Under the pieces are notes generated by a model, which was given only the letters and a program-made list of their open reading frames with translations, had not been told where the DNA came from and did not search any database. Below are positions 1-9,350 of a stretch of 64,000 nucleotides of DNA, piece by piece (within the stretch, counting starts at the first letter, position 1; each line of letters opens with the position of its first letter). Made by a program: the position numbers and the translations under genes. Source of the DNA: Candidatus Tectimicrobiota bacterium (GTDB taxonomy: Bacteria; JACPUC01); NCBI GenBank assembly GCA_016192455.1, contig JACPUC010000029.1, positions 175,975 through 239,974 of the forward strand, given 5' to 3'.

Positions 1-161
1 GGGTGTCGAGCGGCGCGGAGGGGACCGAGGTGAAGCTCTACGACCTCCGCTTCACGGGCCTGCTGCGGCGCGAGCCGCCGTTCGTGATGCGGGTGCACAT
101 CACCCCCAGCGGCCGCGCCAGCGCCATTCTCTTCGGGGACCACATCTACCCGGTCGAGTAG
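1..161 (+). CDS. C-terminal end of a probable metal-dependent hydrolase (partial)
   Basis: The window opens inside a rightward gene that reads in frame from base 3 to a TAG at 159-161. About 52 residues are visible. They include a VKLYDLRF stretch followed by a beta-rich tail ending in FGDHIYPVE. A 'DLRF' strand followed by a short beta tail recalls the C-terminus of YdjM-like membrane-bound metal-dependent hydrolases. That resemblance is from memory and weak, and no catalytic residues lie inside the window. Confidence 0.35.
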   Translation, partial: VSSGAEGTEVKLYDLRFTGLLRREPPFVMRVHITPSGRASAILFGDHIYPVE

Positions 162-433
162 GGCGGGCGCAGCCGCCGCTCCGCGGCGCCCCCCAGCGTC
201 CGGCTCGGCTTCCCTGCCACGTCGGCATCGACCCGGGGGGAGTTGCGTGTCGAGCTGGGCGCGCGACCGTGCTCCTGCTTGAAATCAGCGCCACGATCAG
301 CTATGTTTGTGCCTAGCGCATGGTGTGGTGGTCCCATACCCCAGGTTCACGGTTTGATTCCAACTGTCGTGCTCTGAGCCTGCAACGCTCTCCACAACGT
401 TCTTTGCAGGGGAGAACCCCCTCCTCACGCGGT

Positions 434-508
434 GCCCCCGTAGCTCAGGGGATAGAGCAGTGGACTCCGGATCCATGTGCGCAGGTTCGACTCCTGCCGG
501 GGGTACCA
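434..508 (+). tRNA. tRNA-Arg (anticodon CCG)
   Basis: The cloverleaf can be folded by hand. A 7-bp acceptor stem starts GCCCCCG, with a G.T first pair. The D-arm has GCTC/GAGC, and the anticodon stem GTGGA/TCCAT encloses loop CTCCGGA, giving anticodon CCG. The T-arm is GCAGG-TTCGACT-CCTGC. The 3' CCA is encoded. Total length is 75 nt with a 4-nt variable loop. It reads CGG arginine codons. No neighbouring tRNA is apparent, so it looks monocistronic. Confidence 0.95.
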
Positions 509-580
509 TGTTTCCCTTTTGAAGCCCTGCCTCCAGGCGCCCGGCCTTCGTCATCAGCGGGGCGCGCTGTCGGCGCGGCG

Positions 581-1663
581 GTGTTCCCGGCCACGCCGCG
601 GCCGAGGTGTGGCCGCGGCAGTCGCGCCACCGCCGGGCTGGCGCGCTGGAGTGCGGCGCTGCTGCTGTTTCTTGCCAGCCTCCTGGCCGGGCCCGAGGCA
701 GGGGGCGCAGCGCCGACCTCCCCCTGGCTCAGCAGGGAAACCGCGCACTTCACGGTCCGCTACACCAAGGTTGATGCGTACATCACGGAGACGCTCGTCG
801 CCATCGCGGAGTCAAGCTATGCCGAGGTGGCCACGGCCTTGGGCGTGGCCGAGGCGTTCCGCGCGGACCTCTACGTGGCGCCCGACGAGGCCACCTTCGA
901 GCAGCTCCTGCGCGGCGCGGCGCGCCTTCCCGAGTGGGTCGCCGGAGTGGCCGTGCCGCAGCGGCGGCTCATCCTCCTCAAGTCGCCACGCCTGCTGAAA
1001 GGCCTCGAGCCTCACTACCCCTCCCTCCTGCCGCACGAGCTGAGCCATCTCCTCCTGGCGCAACGTCTGGGCGCGTGCGACGAGGCGCCGAGCTGGCTTG
1101 ATGAAGGCTTGGCGCAGTACCTGGCGCAGGAATGGGACATGGGCAAGCGGGCCACCCTGCTGAAGGCATCGCTGACCGGCAGCTTCCTGCCCTTGGGGGA
1201 GATCACCGCCGGCTTTCCACGCCAGCGGGAGCTGGCGGAGCTCGCCTATGCCGAAGGCCTCAGCTTCGTCAGCTACCTCATCCGGGTGCAAGGATGGTCG
1301 GGCATTCAGCGACTGCTCACGGCGCTGCGCGCCAGGTGCGACTTCGAGCCGGCCTTCAGGGAGGCCTACGCGGCCAGCCTGCGCAGCTACGAAGCGGCCT
1401 GGCTGGCGCGCCTGAAGGAGCGCTACACCTGGCTGCCCGTCCTCACCGGCGGCGGCTCCCTCTTCTTCCTCGGGGCGCTCCTGGTGGTGACCGGTTACGT
1501 GCGCAAGCGGCGCGCCACGAAAGCGAAGCTGCGGCAGTGGGAGGAGGAGGAGCAGGCGGCGCGGATGTCCGCTGCGGTGCGCGTGCTGCGCCACTCGCGC
1601 CCTCGCCCCGCCGCCCGGCAGGGGGACGCCGAGCCCGGCCCGGATGACCCGGAACGACACTAG
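581..1663 (+). CDS. membrane-anchored gluzincin-type metallopeptidase (peptidase MA-like)
   Basis: A 360-residue protein. The open frame runs back through the tRNA, so the start must lie downstream of it; I chose the GTG at 581. It is followed by an Arg-rich n-region and a hydrophobic core (ALLLFLASLLAG), a secretion signal. HELSH at about residues 152-156 is the zinc HExxH motif. A Glu in WLDEGLAQ at about 175 fits the third ligand of a gluzincin. A second hydrophobic segment near 288-308 is followed by an Arg/Lys-rich cytoplasmic tail. The protease domain should therefore face the periplasm and be held by the C-terminal helix. The substrate is unknown. Confidence 0.75.
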   Translation: MFPATPRPRCGRGSRATAGLARWSAALLLFLASLLAGPEAGGAAPTSPWLSRETAHFTVRYTKVDAYITETLVAIAESSYAEVATALGVAEAFRADLYVAPDEATFEQLLRGAARLPEWVAGVAVPQRRLILLKSPRLLKGLEPHYPSLLPHELSHLLLAQRLGACDEAPSWLDEGLAQYLAQEWDMGKRATLLKASLTGSFLPLGEITAGFPRQRELAELAYAEGLSFVSYLIRVQGWSGIQRLLTALRARCDFEPAFREAYAASLRSYEAAWLARLKERYTWLPVLTGGGSLFFLGALLVVTGYVRKRRATKAKLRQWEEEEQAARMSAAVRVLRHSRPRPAARQGDAEPGPDDPERH

Positions 1664-1953
1664 CTCGGCGGACGGTCCTGGGCGCCCGCTCCAGGCGGCG
1701 CAGGCGCAGTCCCGGCGTGCTCGTGTCCAAGCGCAGGAGACTTCCCGCGGCCCCCCCTTTGTTTGCGGTCTCCGCTTCTCCTTGAGCCGCACTCCTCGAA
1801 CCACCGGCAGCCGGCGATGAAGCCCGCGGCGCCGACCCGTGCCCCGAAGGACGCGCGTCGCCGCCGACCTGCCTGTCGGCGGACAGGGGCGCGGCGGGAG
1901 CCAGCGCGCCCGCCGATGTCCTCCTGTCGGCGGCAGGGAAATGAGGACGGATC

Positions 1954-2568
1954 ATGCCAGACGGCTGGTGGTCGATCATCGTGCTCCCCTTCATCAGTGC
2001 GGTCATCGGCTGGATCACCAATCTGCTGGCCATTACCATGCTCTTCCGGCCGCGCACCCCGCGGCGGATTCTGTGGTGGACCCTCTGGGGGCTGCTGCCG
2101 CGGCGGCAGGCGGAGCTGGCGCGCAGCATCGCCGCGGTGGTCTCCGATGAGCTGCTGTCGCAGCGGGATGTCGCCGAATTCCTGAAACAGAGCGCCGCTC
2201 ATAAGCACCTGCGCACGGTCCTCCAGGAGCGCCTCGACGCCGTCCTGGAGGAGAAGCTCGGCGCGCTCCTCCCCATCATCATCAGGTACCTGTCGTCGGA
2301 CTTTCATAGCAAGATCAAGGAGGCCATCGGCGAGGTGGTCGATCCGGTCATCTCTTGGTTCATCACCAAGGCGGCCGAGAACTTCGAGGAGGTGGTCGAT
2401 TTCCGCGCCATCGTGGAGGAGAAGGTGAACACCTTCGACCTGGCTGACCTCGAGCGCCTGGTGCGCCAGGTTGCCGGCCGGGAGCTGCGCTCGATCGAAT
2501 ACTTCGGGGGTGTCCTGGGTTTCCTCATCGGCTGGGTGCAGGTGCTGGTGCTGGCGCTGTCGCGCTGA
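1954..2568 (+). CDS. DUF445 family membrane protein
   Basis: A 204-residue protein with one membrane segment at each end: residues ~5-30, with ITNLLAITMLFRP, and the last ~20, GVLGFLIGWVQVLVLAL. Between them is an amphipathic helical middle rich in Glu, Asp and Lys. The N-terminal 'WITN-LA-MLFRP' signature is typical of DUF445 (YheB/YjiN-like) proteins, whose biochemical role is not established. The ATG at 1954 has a GAGGACGG sequence just upstream. It stands alone, with about 290 bp of featureless GC-rich DNA on each side. Confidence 0.8.
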   Translation: MPDGWWSIIVLPFISAVIGWITNLLAITMLFRPRTPRRILWWTLWGLLPRRQAELARSIAAVVSDELLSQRDVAEFLKQSAAHKHLRTVLQERLDAVLEEKLGALLPIIIRYLSSDFHSKIKEAIGEVVDPVISWFITKAAENFEEVVDFRAIVEEKVNTFDLADLERLVRQVAGRELRSIEYFGGVLGFLIGWVQVLVLALSR

Positions 2569-2864
2569 GCCATTCGCCATGGAGTCGGTGATCGGGACCC
2601 TGGGCCGCCGCGCCGCGCCCCGCCGAGGCTGGCCACGGAGAAGCTCTCGATGGTAGGATGGGAGACCGCGCTGCCGCAGTCCCCCCAGTCTCTCCATGCC
2701 GCGCGGAGACCGCGGGACGGTCGGCGCTGCCGCGCGCTGAGGACGCCCCCTTCGCGCCGCGCCTGCAGCCGAGACCCTCGAAGGCGGCGGCCGCTTGGTT
2801 CGGCGAACAACGCCGCGACGCACTTGGAACCCTCGTTGCCTGCTGGTGCAAGGAGAAACGAACG

Positions 2865-4436
2865 ATGCTCCTCGGTGATATCCTGGCGCGGCACAGCCGC
2901 GTCATGCCGGCGAAGGTGGCGCTCATCTGCGGCGAAGACCGGGTGACGTGGGGGGAGCTTGAGCAGCGCACGACGAAGCTGGCCCAGGGGCTGCTGCAGG
3001 CGGGGTTCCGGCGCGGCGACAAGATTGCCATCGTGCTGCGCAACCGCATCGAATACCTCGAAACCCTCTACGCGCTTGCCAAGGCCGGCATGGTGGCGGT
3101 GATCCCCAACAGCAAGCTGAGCGCCGCCGAGCTCTGCCACCTGTTGAACGAGGCGGAGGCGCTGGCCGTGGTGACGGAGCCGAGCTTCGACGCGAAGGTC
3201 GCCGAGATGCGCCCGGGTTTTCGGACCATCGAGACGATCATCGGCGTCGATGGCGCCGGCGGCGCGGAGCGCGAGTTGGGCGAGCTGCGGGCGCGCGCGC
3301 CGGAGGGACCGCTGCCCTATCGCCCCAACGAGAACGACCACCTGCTCCTGCCGTTCACCAGCGGCACCACCGGGCTGCCCAAGGGCGTCATCCTCACCCA
3401 CAAGAACGCCTGCGCCGGGGCGATGACCCAGCTCATCGCCAAGGGGTTCCGGGCCGATGACCTGGGCTTCCTCGTCAGCCCCCTCTTCTTCGTTGGGCCG
3501 CTCTGCGGCAGCGTCGGCGCCCTGATGCTGCGCGGCTGCACGCTGATCCTCCTCGACTTCGAGGTGCAGCGTCTTCTCGAAACCATCCAGCGGCACGGCG
3601 CCACCACGGGGTCCCTCGTGCCGAGCATACTGCGGCGCGTGGTGCTGCATCCCGCCGTAGGTCGGTATAACCTCGGCAGCTTGCGCTCCGTCTTCACCTC
3701 AGGGTCGCCGGTTCCCCTCGACATGCTGCGCCACGCCCTGGAGGTGCTGGGGCCGAAGATTCAAACCGGCATGGGGATGACGGAGACGAGCTCGAACGGC
3801 GCCCTGCTCACGGAGGAGGAGGTCGTCGAGGCCACCCGCCAGCGCGGACCCGACGCACCCTCCCTCTGCGCCATCGGCGCGCCGATGTGCGGCATGGAGG
3901 CGACCCTCCTGAAGGACTCGGGGGAAGAGATTCCCTTCGGCAGCGACGAGGTGGGGGAGATCGCCTTGCGCGGCGACAGCGTCATGGTGGGCTACTGGAA
4001 GCAGCCGGAGGCGACCGCGGAGGTCCTCAGCCCCGACGGCTGGCTGCGCAGCGGCGACCTTGCGTTTCGCGATGCGCGCGGCTGGCTGCACATTGTGGAC
4101 CGCAAGAAAGACATCATCATCAGCGGCGGCATCAACATCACCCCGAGCGAGATCGAGATGTGCCTCGCCGAGCACGAGGCGGTGGATGAGGCCGTGGTGA
4201 TCGGCGTGCCGGACGAGCGCTGGGGCGAGACAATCAAGGCCATTGTGGTGCGCAAACCCGGCGCCCACTGCACCGCCGAGGACCTCATCGACTTCTGCCG
4301 CCGGCGCCTGGCCTCCTACAAGAAACCGACCTCCGTCGACTTCACCGATGAACTGCCGCGCAGCGCCACCGGCAAGGTGCTGAAGCGCACCCTGCGGGAA
4401 CGCTACTGGGGCAGCCGCCGCGAGCAGGTGTCGTAG
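2865..4436 (+). CDS. AMP-forming acyl-CoA synthetase (class I ligase)
   Basis: A 523-residue adenylate-forming ligase that activates a carboxylic acid with ATP and transfers it to CoA. The start is the ATG at 2865, preceded by AGGAG at 2851. Core motifs in order are: the phosphate-binding loop TSGTTGLPKG (near residue 165); the adenine-binding MGMTETSS; the hinge GWLRSGDLAFRD and DRKKDIIISGG; and the C-terminal PRSATGKVLKR lysine that serves adenylation. All are intact. The substrate cannot be read from the sequence. It lies divergent to the leftward catabolic cluster beginning at 5516, which suggests an aromatic or fatty acid substrate, but this is inference. Confidence 0.88.
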   Translation: MLLGDILARHSRVMPAKVALICGEDRVTWGELEQRTTKLAQGLLQAGFRRGDKIAIVLRNRIEYLETLYALAKAGMVAVIPNSKLSAAELCHLLNEAEALAVVTEPSFDAKVAEMRPGFRTIETIIGVDGAGGAERELGELRARAPEGPLPYRPNENDHLLLPFTSGTTGLPKGVILTHKNACAGAMTQLIAKGFRADDLGFLVSPLFFVGPLCGSVGALMLRGCTLILLDFEVQRLLETIQRHGATTGSLVPSILRRVVLHPAVGRYNLGSLRSVFTSGSPVPLDMLRHALEVLGPKIQTGMGMTETSSNGALLTEEEVVEATRQRGPDAPSLCAIGAPMCGMEATLLKDSGEEIPFGSDEVGEIALRGDSVMVGYWKQPEATAEVLSPDGWLRSGDLAFRDARGWLHIVDRKKDIIISGGINITPSEIEMCLAEHEAVDEAVVIGVPDERWGETIKAIVVRKPGAHCTAEDLIDFCRRRLASYKKPTSVDFTDELPRSATGKVLKRTLRERYWGSRREQVS

Positions 4437-4532
4437 CGCTGGGTCACCCGAGGCCCCCGCGCCGCCCCCGCGTCACCGGCGAGCCGCGCGCGAGGTTGGT
4501 GCACGGGAGCCGTTTGCCGCCGGGGGGAATCT

Positions 4533-5516
4533 CTACGCCGCGCTCTCCAGCTTCAGAAGCCTGGCGGCGGTCCCACCCAAGATATTGTGCAGCACGGTGG
4601 GCCCCAGGGAGAGCCCGGAGATCGCCTGGATATAGCCGCGGATGCCCTCGCCGCTGGTGATCTCCTGGGGATAGTCGGAGCCGAAGAGGAGGCGCTCCGG
4701 CGGCATGGTGAGGAGAAAACTCAGGAGCGCATTCATCCAGCCGAAGAAGCCGCCGGCGTCGAAGTAGAGACGGCTGATTCCGTCTCGGAACTGCTCCACC
4801 TTGGAGGGCTCATCGAGGCCGAAGAAGCTCTTCTCCTGGTAGCGCTCGATGCGCCCGGCGAGGGTGGTGAGGCCGCCGCCAAAGTGAGCGATGACGAGGT
4901 TCAGGCGCGGGTGGCGCTCCAGGACGCCACCCAGAATGAGCCGCACGATCGCCACCACCAGGTCGAACTCCCGGCCGATACAGCGCGCCAGATCATAGTC
5001 GTTCAAGAGGGCATAGCCTTTCGGCGCCGCGGGAGGGTGTACGAAAACCGGCACGTCGAGCTCTTCGACAAGGCTGTAGAACTCCTCGAGCTCCGGCGCG
5101 TCCAGTGAAGCCAGCCGCTCGCCGACCACCACTTGCGAGACGATCGAAACGCCGCGCAGACCGTTGCGAACGCTCCGCTCCAATTCCCGCAGGCCCTCGC
5201 TCCCCCCTGCCGGCGGCAGATGCGCCAACCCCACCATGCGGCGCGGATAGCGCTGCTGCAGCTCAGCCAGCTCTTCATTAACCAGCCGACACATCGCCAG
5301 CGACGCATTCCAGCCGAGCGGCGACGAGAGCACGGCGGTGTCGAGACCGGCGCGCTCCATGTCCTCGAGGCGCAGCTCCATGTTGTACTGCTTCTCGCGC
5401 GCAGTGAAGCGCGGCTGGCCATCGCGGTCGTAGACGACCGCCTGCGTCTGGCCGGGTTTGAGGTGCTCGCGCAGCAGGGCGAGGGGCATGAAGTGGGAGT
5501 GGAAATCGATGCGCAT
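4533..5516 (-). CDS. amidohydrolase-2 family protein (ACMSD/decarboxylase-like)
   Basis: A 327-residue TIM-barrel metal enzyme. Residues 3-8 contain DFHSHF, the HxH metal motif of the first strand. FVHPPA and NLVIAHFGGG supply later His ligands, and LLFGSDYPQ near the C-terminus carries the catalytic Asp. This set is typical of PF04909 enzymes such as aminocarboxymuconate-semialdehyde decarboxylase and resorcylate or carboxyvanillate decarboxylases, which remove CO2 from ring-derived acids or hydrolyse them. It is the downstream-most gene of the leftward group starting at 13416. Its role as a decarboxylase in ring degradation is inferred from that context. Confidence 0.82.
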   Translation of the reverse strand: MRIDFHSHFMPLALLREHLKPGQTQAVVYDRDGQPRFTAREKQYNMELRLEDMERAGLDTAVLSSPLGWNASLAMCRLVNEELAELQQRYPRRMVGLAHLPPAGGSEGLRELERSVRNGLRGVSIVSQVVVGERLASLDAPELEEFYSLVEELDVPVFVHPPAAPKGYALLNDYDLARCIGREFDLVVAIVRLILGGVLERHPRLNLVIAHFGGGLTTLAGRIERYQEKSFFGLDEPSKVEQFRDGISRLYFDAGGFFGWMNALLSFLLTMPPERLLFGSDYPQEITSGEGIRGYIQAISGLSLGPTVLHNILGGTAARLLKLESAA

Positions 5517-5624
5517 GAGCCTTGGCCTTCGTGGCGACGCGGTCGTTGAGCGCCGCGACCGGCGCGGCTCCGCGCCGCCAGCCGCGCGGCGGACTCGGCG
5601 GCGACGGCATCCGCCGGGGAATCG

Positions 5625-6317
5625 TCACTCGCCCTCGAGGAGCACCCGCAGCGCCCGCGGGTCGAGCAGGCGCACGCGGCCCTGCGCATCTTCGATCAGG
5701 CCGCTGTCGCGCAGCACGCTGAAGGTGCGGGACAACGTCTCGCTGGTGATGGAGAGCTGCGCGGCAAGGAGCTTCTTTTTTGTCGGCAGGCGCACCGTCG
5801 CGCCCGCCGCCGCCTCGTCACCCGCGAGGCTGAGGAGGTAGGCCGCGAGGCGCGCCCGGGCGTCGCGCAGGGTGAGGTTCTCGACCATGGTGGCGAGACG
5901 CCGCGCCCATTGGGAGATGGAGGCTAGGAGGCGCAGGAGAAGTTCGGGCCGGGCTTGCAAGGTCTTGAGGAAGGGAATGCGGCGCATGAAGACGAGCCGC
6001 GCATCATCCAGCACGAACGCCGTCGCGGGGTAGTCGCCGCCGGCGAAGAGCGCCACCTCGGCGAAGGAGTCGCCGGCGCGCACGACGTGGAGTACCTGCT
6101 CGCGGCCGGCGGGGGACATCTTGGAAATCTTCACGGTGCCGCGATCGACGATGTAGAACCCTTCACACCGGTCGCCCTCCGAAAAGAGAACGGCGCCATG
6201 CGGGTGCTCCTGCAGGAGGGCGGCGGCGGCGAGTTCCCGCAGCTCCTCTTCCCTCAAGCTGCTGAACATGGGGCAGCGGGAGAGGATGCCGACGATCTCC
6301 TCAGCCTTGGTTGCCAT
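5625..6317 (-). CDS. Crp/Fnr family transcriptional regulator
   Basis: A 230-residue protein with an N-terminal cyclic-nucleotide-binding-type beta roll (about residues 15-130; GDRCEGFYIVDRGTVKI, GDSFAEVALFAGG). A long dimer helix and a C-terminal winged helix-turn-helix follow (LPTKKKLLAAQLSITSETLSRTFSVL). No Fnr-type N-terminal cysteine cluster is present, so an iron-sulfur oxygen sensor is unlikely. The GEVALF-like segment suggests a nucleotide or other small-ligand sensor. It lies 107 bp upstream of the amidohydrolase on the same strand. A CATGA-N6-TCATG palindrome of the right spacing for this superfamily sits at 30634-30653, but nothing ties this particular protein to it. Confidence 0.88.
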   Translation of the reverse strand: MATKAEEIVGILSRCPMFSSLREEELRELAAAALLQEHPHGAVLFSEGDRCEGFYIVDRGTVKISKMSPAGREQVLHVVRAGDSFAEVALFAGGDYPATAFVLDDARLVFMRRIPFLKTLQARPELLLRLLASISQWARRLATMVENLTLRDARARLAAYLLSLAGDEAAAGATVRLPTKKKLLAAQLSITSETLSRTFSVLRDSGLIEDAQGRVRLLDPRALRVLLEGE

Positions 6318-6577
6318 GCTGCCAGCTTATCGGGGCTGGGCAGTCTCCCCCACAGCCCCTTGCTCATCCCACCTCGCATGGGGAAAACGGCTGCCGCTGA
6401 CTGCCGCTCCTCTTCCATGCTTGCTTTCCTGATCCCGATCCACGGCCCCCCAGCCTGGCTCGCAGGGGGGAGAGCCTGCCCCTGCCGGCCTCCGGATCAC
6501 TCTCCCCGGCAGGCGCCACGCATCCCGCTGCCTTCGCCGGCCGCCCCCCGTGCGCGCACCGGGGCAGCGCACAAGCT

Positions 6578-6614
6578 GCTGACCTGCGGCCCCCCTCCGC
6601 AACCGCAGGTCAGC
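6578..6614 (-). terminator. hairpin downstream of the substrate-binding protein gene
   Basis: A perfect 12-bp inverted repeat (GCTGACCTGCGG and its complement) with a 13-nt loop lies 41 bp past the stop of the leftward ABC substrate-binding gene. There is no strong T-run after it, so it may pause or stabilise a 3' end rather than act as a classic intrinsic terminator. The rest of 6318-6654 shows no gene. Confidence 0.55.
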
Positions 6615-6654
6615 GCGCTCCACCGCGGCGCCACGTCGCGCCGCGGGCACGGGT

Positions 6655-7824
6655 CTACTTCTTCAGATTCGTCCACTCGCCGTTCTTCACCTCCATGATG
6701 TAGATTTCCTTCGCCATGTCGCCGTTCGGCTGCATGCTGCTCATGCCGGACACGCCCTTGTAATCCTTCAGGTTCGTCCACCAGTCACGAATCTTGGCGC
6801 GATCCTCGGCCAGCTTGGCGGGGTCGTTCGTCACGCCGTTCTTCTCGATCGCATCCTTCATGATGAAGAGGTTGTCGTAGATGTTGGCCGAGTAGTGCGG
6901 CGGCACCTTGCCCGCGGCTCTCTCCTTGTAACGCTTCACGAAGGACTGGACGCGCGGGTCCGGGTTGTCCGGCCAGAAGGATTGGGCGGCCATGGTCCCC
7001 TCCACCGCCGCCTTGCCAAGCCGCGTATAGGCCGGGGAGATCGAGCCGATGCCGACGTAGAGCGGCACCTTGACCTCGATGCGGCGCAGCTCCCGCGCCA
7101 TGTTCGAGGCCTCGTAGTGCAGCGCCGGCATCACTACTCCCTCGGCGTTTGACGCCTTGATGGCGACTCCTTGAGGGGAGAAATCGAGGTTGCCGGTCTG
7201 GAAGGTCTGCTGCGTCACGACCTCGACGCCGTACTTCTTGAAGATACCAGGGAAGACCGTTGTCGCCTCGGTCTTGGAGAGGAAATCCGCGCTGTCATAG
7301 GCCATCGCCAGCCGCTTGATGTTGTAGCGCTCGATCCAGGACTTGAAGGCTGGTTCGTGGAGACGCTCGCTGGTCAGGACGTTGCGGAAGGTCCAGGGGC
7401 GATTGCGCTCGGTGATGCCCGGCGCGGCCGAGGCGGAGGAGACGGCCACGATGCCGATGCGGTTGGCCACCGGGAAGGCGACCTCGCAGAGGGCGCTGAT
7501 GTACGGACCGAGGACGCCCAGCACCTTGTCGCTGTTGGCCACGCGACGCATGAGGTTGATCGCCTGCTCCTGGCGGCTGGCGTCATCGTACTTGAAGATC
7601 TTCAGGGGCAACCCGCCGATGCCGCCGGCGGCGTTGATATCCTCCATGGCGAGCTCGACGGCGATCTCGTTATCCTTGCCGAGCGGCGAGCCCCAACCGG
7701 TGAACGGGTTTATGTAGCCGATCTTGACCTCCGTGCCCATCAGCTTGGCGGCGGCGCTGTGAGCGCTCATCATCAGAGCGACGACGGCAAGGATCACCAC
7801 CATGAAACGGAACTTCTGCTGCAT
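6655..7824 (-). CDS. ABC transporter substrate-binding protein (branched-chain amino acid/aromatic type)
   Basis: A 389-residue periplasmic binding protein. The start at 7824 is set by AGGAGG eight bases upstream and by the signal peptide that follows (hydrophobic core VVILAVVALMM, cleavage near AHSAAA). The mature N-terminus reads KIGYINPFTGWGSPLGKDNEIAVELAMEDIN in two adjoining parts, the classic opening of the LivJ-like family (Peripla_BP_6). DDASRQEQAINLMRR and VLGVLGPYISALCEVAF follow. No permease or ATPase genes of the transporter are next to it. In aromatic-degrading bacteria this family also binds aromatic acids, so uptake of a ring substrate for the cluster upstream is a reasonable inference. 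Confidence 0.87.
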   Translation of the reverse strand: MQQKFRFMVVILAVVALMMSAHSAAAKLMGTEVKIGYINPFTGWGSPLGKDNEIAVELAMEDINAAGGIGGLPLKIFKYDDASRQEQAINLMRRVANSDKVLGVLGPYISALCEVAFPVANRIGIVAVSSASAAPGITERNRPWTFRNVLTSERLHEPAFKSWIERYNIKRLAMAYDSADFLSKTEATTVFPGIFKKYGVEVVTQQTFQTGNLDFSPQGVAIKASNAEGVVMPALHYEASNMARELRRIEVKVPLYVGIGSISPAYTRLGKAAVEGTMAAQSFWPDNPDPRVQSFVKRYKERAAGKVPPHYSANIYDNLFIMKDAIEKNGVTNDPAKLAEDRAKIRDWWTNLKDYKGVSGMSSMQPNGDMAKEIYIMEVKNGEWTNLKK

Positions 7825-8300
7825 CTGGTTTCCTCCTGCTGCAGAGCTCAAGAATGCGACGTCCGCTGCGGCTGCGGAACGTTCTCGCAGACCATCGGAC
7901 TCGCTGCCGAGGCGCCTTGCAACCGCTCGCCGCGCGCGTTCTCCGCGAAGGTGGCGCGAACAGAGCACGGCGAGCATACCACGCTTTCAGGCTCTAGACT
8001 AGCCGCGGCCCGCCGACCACGCGTCGGCAGCTCCAGGATGCCATGGTCGAGGTCGCCAGGCGCGCCTCTTGCCACGCCAGCGGCTCTCTCCCAACCGCGC
8101 ATCCCTTCGTTCGCCGCGCCGGCCGCTCCCTTCGAGCGCGCGACCCCGGCGCAGGAAACGCTGCGCCTCTTCACTATACAGTATCTTTGTCAACGTGGGA
8201 ATCGTGGAGGGACGGCAACGCGGCGGGGAGCGCGCCGCGGAGGCATCTCCACCGGAGACAGACCTGGGCGGCAGTTTCCCGCCGTGGGGAAGTGCTGTCC
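7825..8300. other. intergenic region with a candidate leftward promoter
   Basis: No gene is visible. On the minus strand a TTCCCA (8201-8196), a 17-bp spacer and TATAGT (8178-8173) form a plausible sigma-70 promoter reading toward the substrate-binding protein gene, about 340 bp before its start. An overlapping TTGACA is only 9 bp from the same -10 box and so is not a usable -35. Confidence 0.3.
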
Positions 8301-9323
8301 CTACGACGCATCGCGGCGAGAGGGCTGCGCCTCGTCGATCACGAGCCTGCCTGCATCAAGCACCTGGCAGCCGTCCAGCCAGAGCGAGCAGCGCCGCATC
8401 GGCATGTCGAGGTGGCAGGGGGTATGGCGGCTGCCGCCGGCATCGGTGTTGGGTCCCGTGGAGAACTGGAAGTTGCCGAGGAAGGAGCGGGAGTCCATGC
8501 CGCGCGTCGTCGGCTCCAGATTGAGGGCGTTCCAGACGGCGCGCTCGTCGAGCCCCCAGCCGAGGTGGGAGACGGCGTAGCCTTCCGGGTCGTTCCAGCT
8601 TCGCAGGTAGGCGTCGAGGAGCTCGGCGTCGGGCCCGCCCTCGATGGCGCGGAGGTACCCTTTCTCGATCCGCAGGCTGACGGGGTGCGCGAGGTAGCGC
8701 CGCAGCGGCCAGACGAGGTCGCCGGTGTCGAGGACGACCGTGCCTTCGGCGTCGCCTTCATTCGGCCAGGTGTAGAGGAAGGTGGAGGGCCAGTGATCCC
8801 AGCGCCCCGGCTGATCGGTGTAGCCGTACTGCGTAATGACCGGATACTGGGTGATGGCGGCGCGGAAATCGGTGCCCGCCTCCGAGGCGAGGCGCAGCTC
8901 CTTCGCCTGCCGCAAGAGTTCCGCGCCTTGCTCCACGCGGCGCCGCTGCCGGGGGGTCGGGAAGAGGCGGCTGAGGATTTCGGGCGGCTCAAGGATGAGG
9001 AGCATGCGCGCGCCGGCCTGTAAAATCTCCACTTGCTCGGGCGAGTGCAGGATGAAGTGGTGATCGATGACCATATCGGCCCGTTTCAGCGTCTCGACGA
9101 CGAGGGGAAGATGGGCGAGGGGGCGGCCGGGAAGCGCCCCGCCTCCCTCCGGCAGGACCACCTGGAAGACGCGCGCCCCGAGCGCTTGCGCCGCGGTCAG
9201 GGAGGCCTCGACGTAGGCCGGGTTGCTGCGGGGCCCGGCAACCACCACCACGGACTCCTCCAGCCGCATCCGGCAGAGCTCGAACTCCGCCTGGAACAGG
9301 CGATGGAGCTGCTCTTGATTCAT
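8301..9323 (-). CDS. nicX: 2,5-dihydroxypyridine 5,6-dioxygenase-like ring-cleaving enzyme
   Basis: A 340-residue protein that closely resembles NicX, the Fe(II) extradiol-type enzyme that opens 2,5-dihydroxypyridine to N-formylmaleamate in nicotinate degradation. Family blocks seen in order include HSPEQVEILQAGARMLL, EPPEILSRLFPT, GYTDQPGRWDHWPS, TWPNEGDAEGTVVLDTGD and FQFSTGPNTDAGG. The Fe triad known in NicX (His, His, Asp) appears to be kept as H253, H304 and D306, with the last two in PCHLDMP. Length matches the family (about 350). It sits 27 bp downstream of a ferritin-like gene on the same strand. The NicX symbol is by homology. The true substrate could be another dihydroxylated N-heterocycle, and no NicD, NicE or NicF genes are in the window. 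Confidence 0.82.
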   Translation of the reverse strand: MNQEQLHRLFQAEFELCRMRLEESVVVVAGPRSNPAYVEASLTAAQALGARVFQVVLPEGGGALPGRPLAHLPLVVETLKRADMVIDHHFILHSPEQVEILQAGARMLLILEPPEILSRLFPTPRQRRRVEQGAELLRQAKELRLASEAGTDFRAAITQYPVITQYGYTDQPGRWDHWPSTFLYTWPNEGDAEGTVVLDTGDLVWPLRRYLAHPVSLRIEKGYLRAIEGGPDAELLDAYLRSWNDPEGYAVSHLGWGLDERAVWNALNLEPTTRGMDSRSFLGNFQFSTGPNTDAGGSRHTPCHLDMPMRRCSLWLDGCQVLDAGRLVIDEAQPSRRDAS

Positions 9324-9350
9324 GCACCCTCCGGCGTCGCGGCGGCCCCT

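Noticed and set aside
297..390. A tRNA-like stretch upstream of tRNA-Arg, with a D-arm-like GCTA/TAGC and a T-loop-like GGTTTGATTCC
   Set aside because: The T-stem pairs at only two of five positions and no proper anticodon stem forms. At most it is a degenerate tRNA remnant.
320..580. Extension of the metallopeptidase reading frame back through the tRNA gene
   Set aside because: The extra N-terminus is translated tRNA and precedes the signal peptide; the GTG at 581 is a better start.
8173..8193. TTGACA with TATAGT on the minus strand as a promoter
   Set aside because: The two boxes are only 9 bp apart; the TTCCCA at 17 bp is a better partner for the -10.
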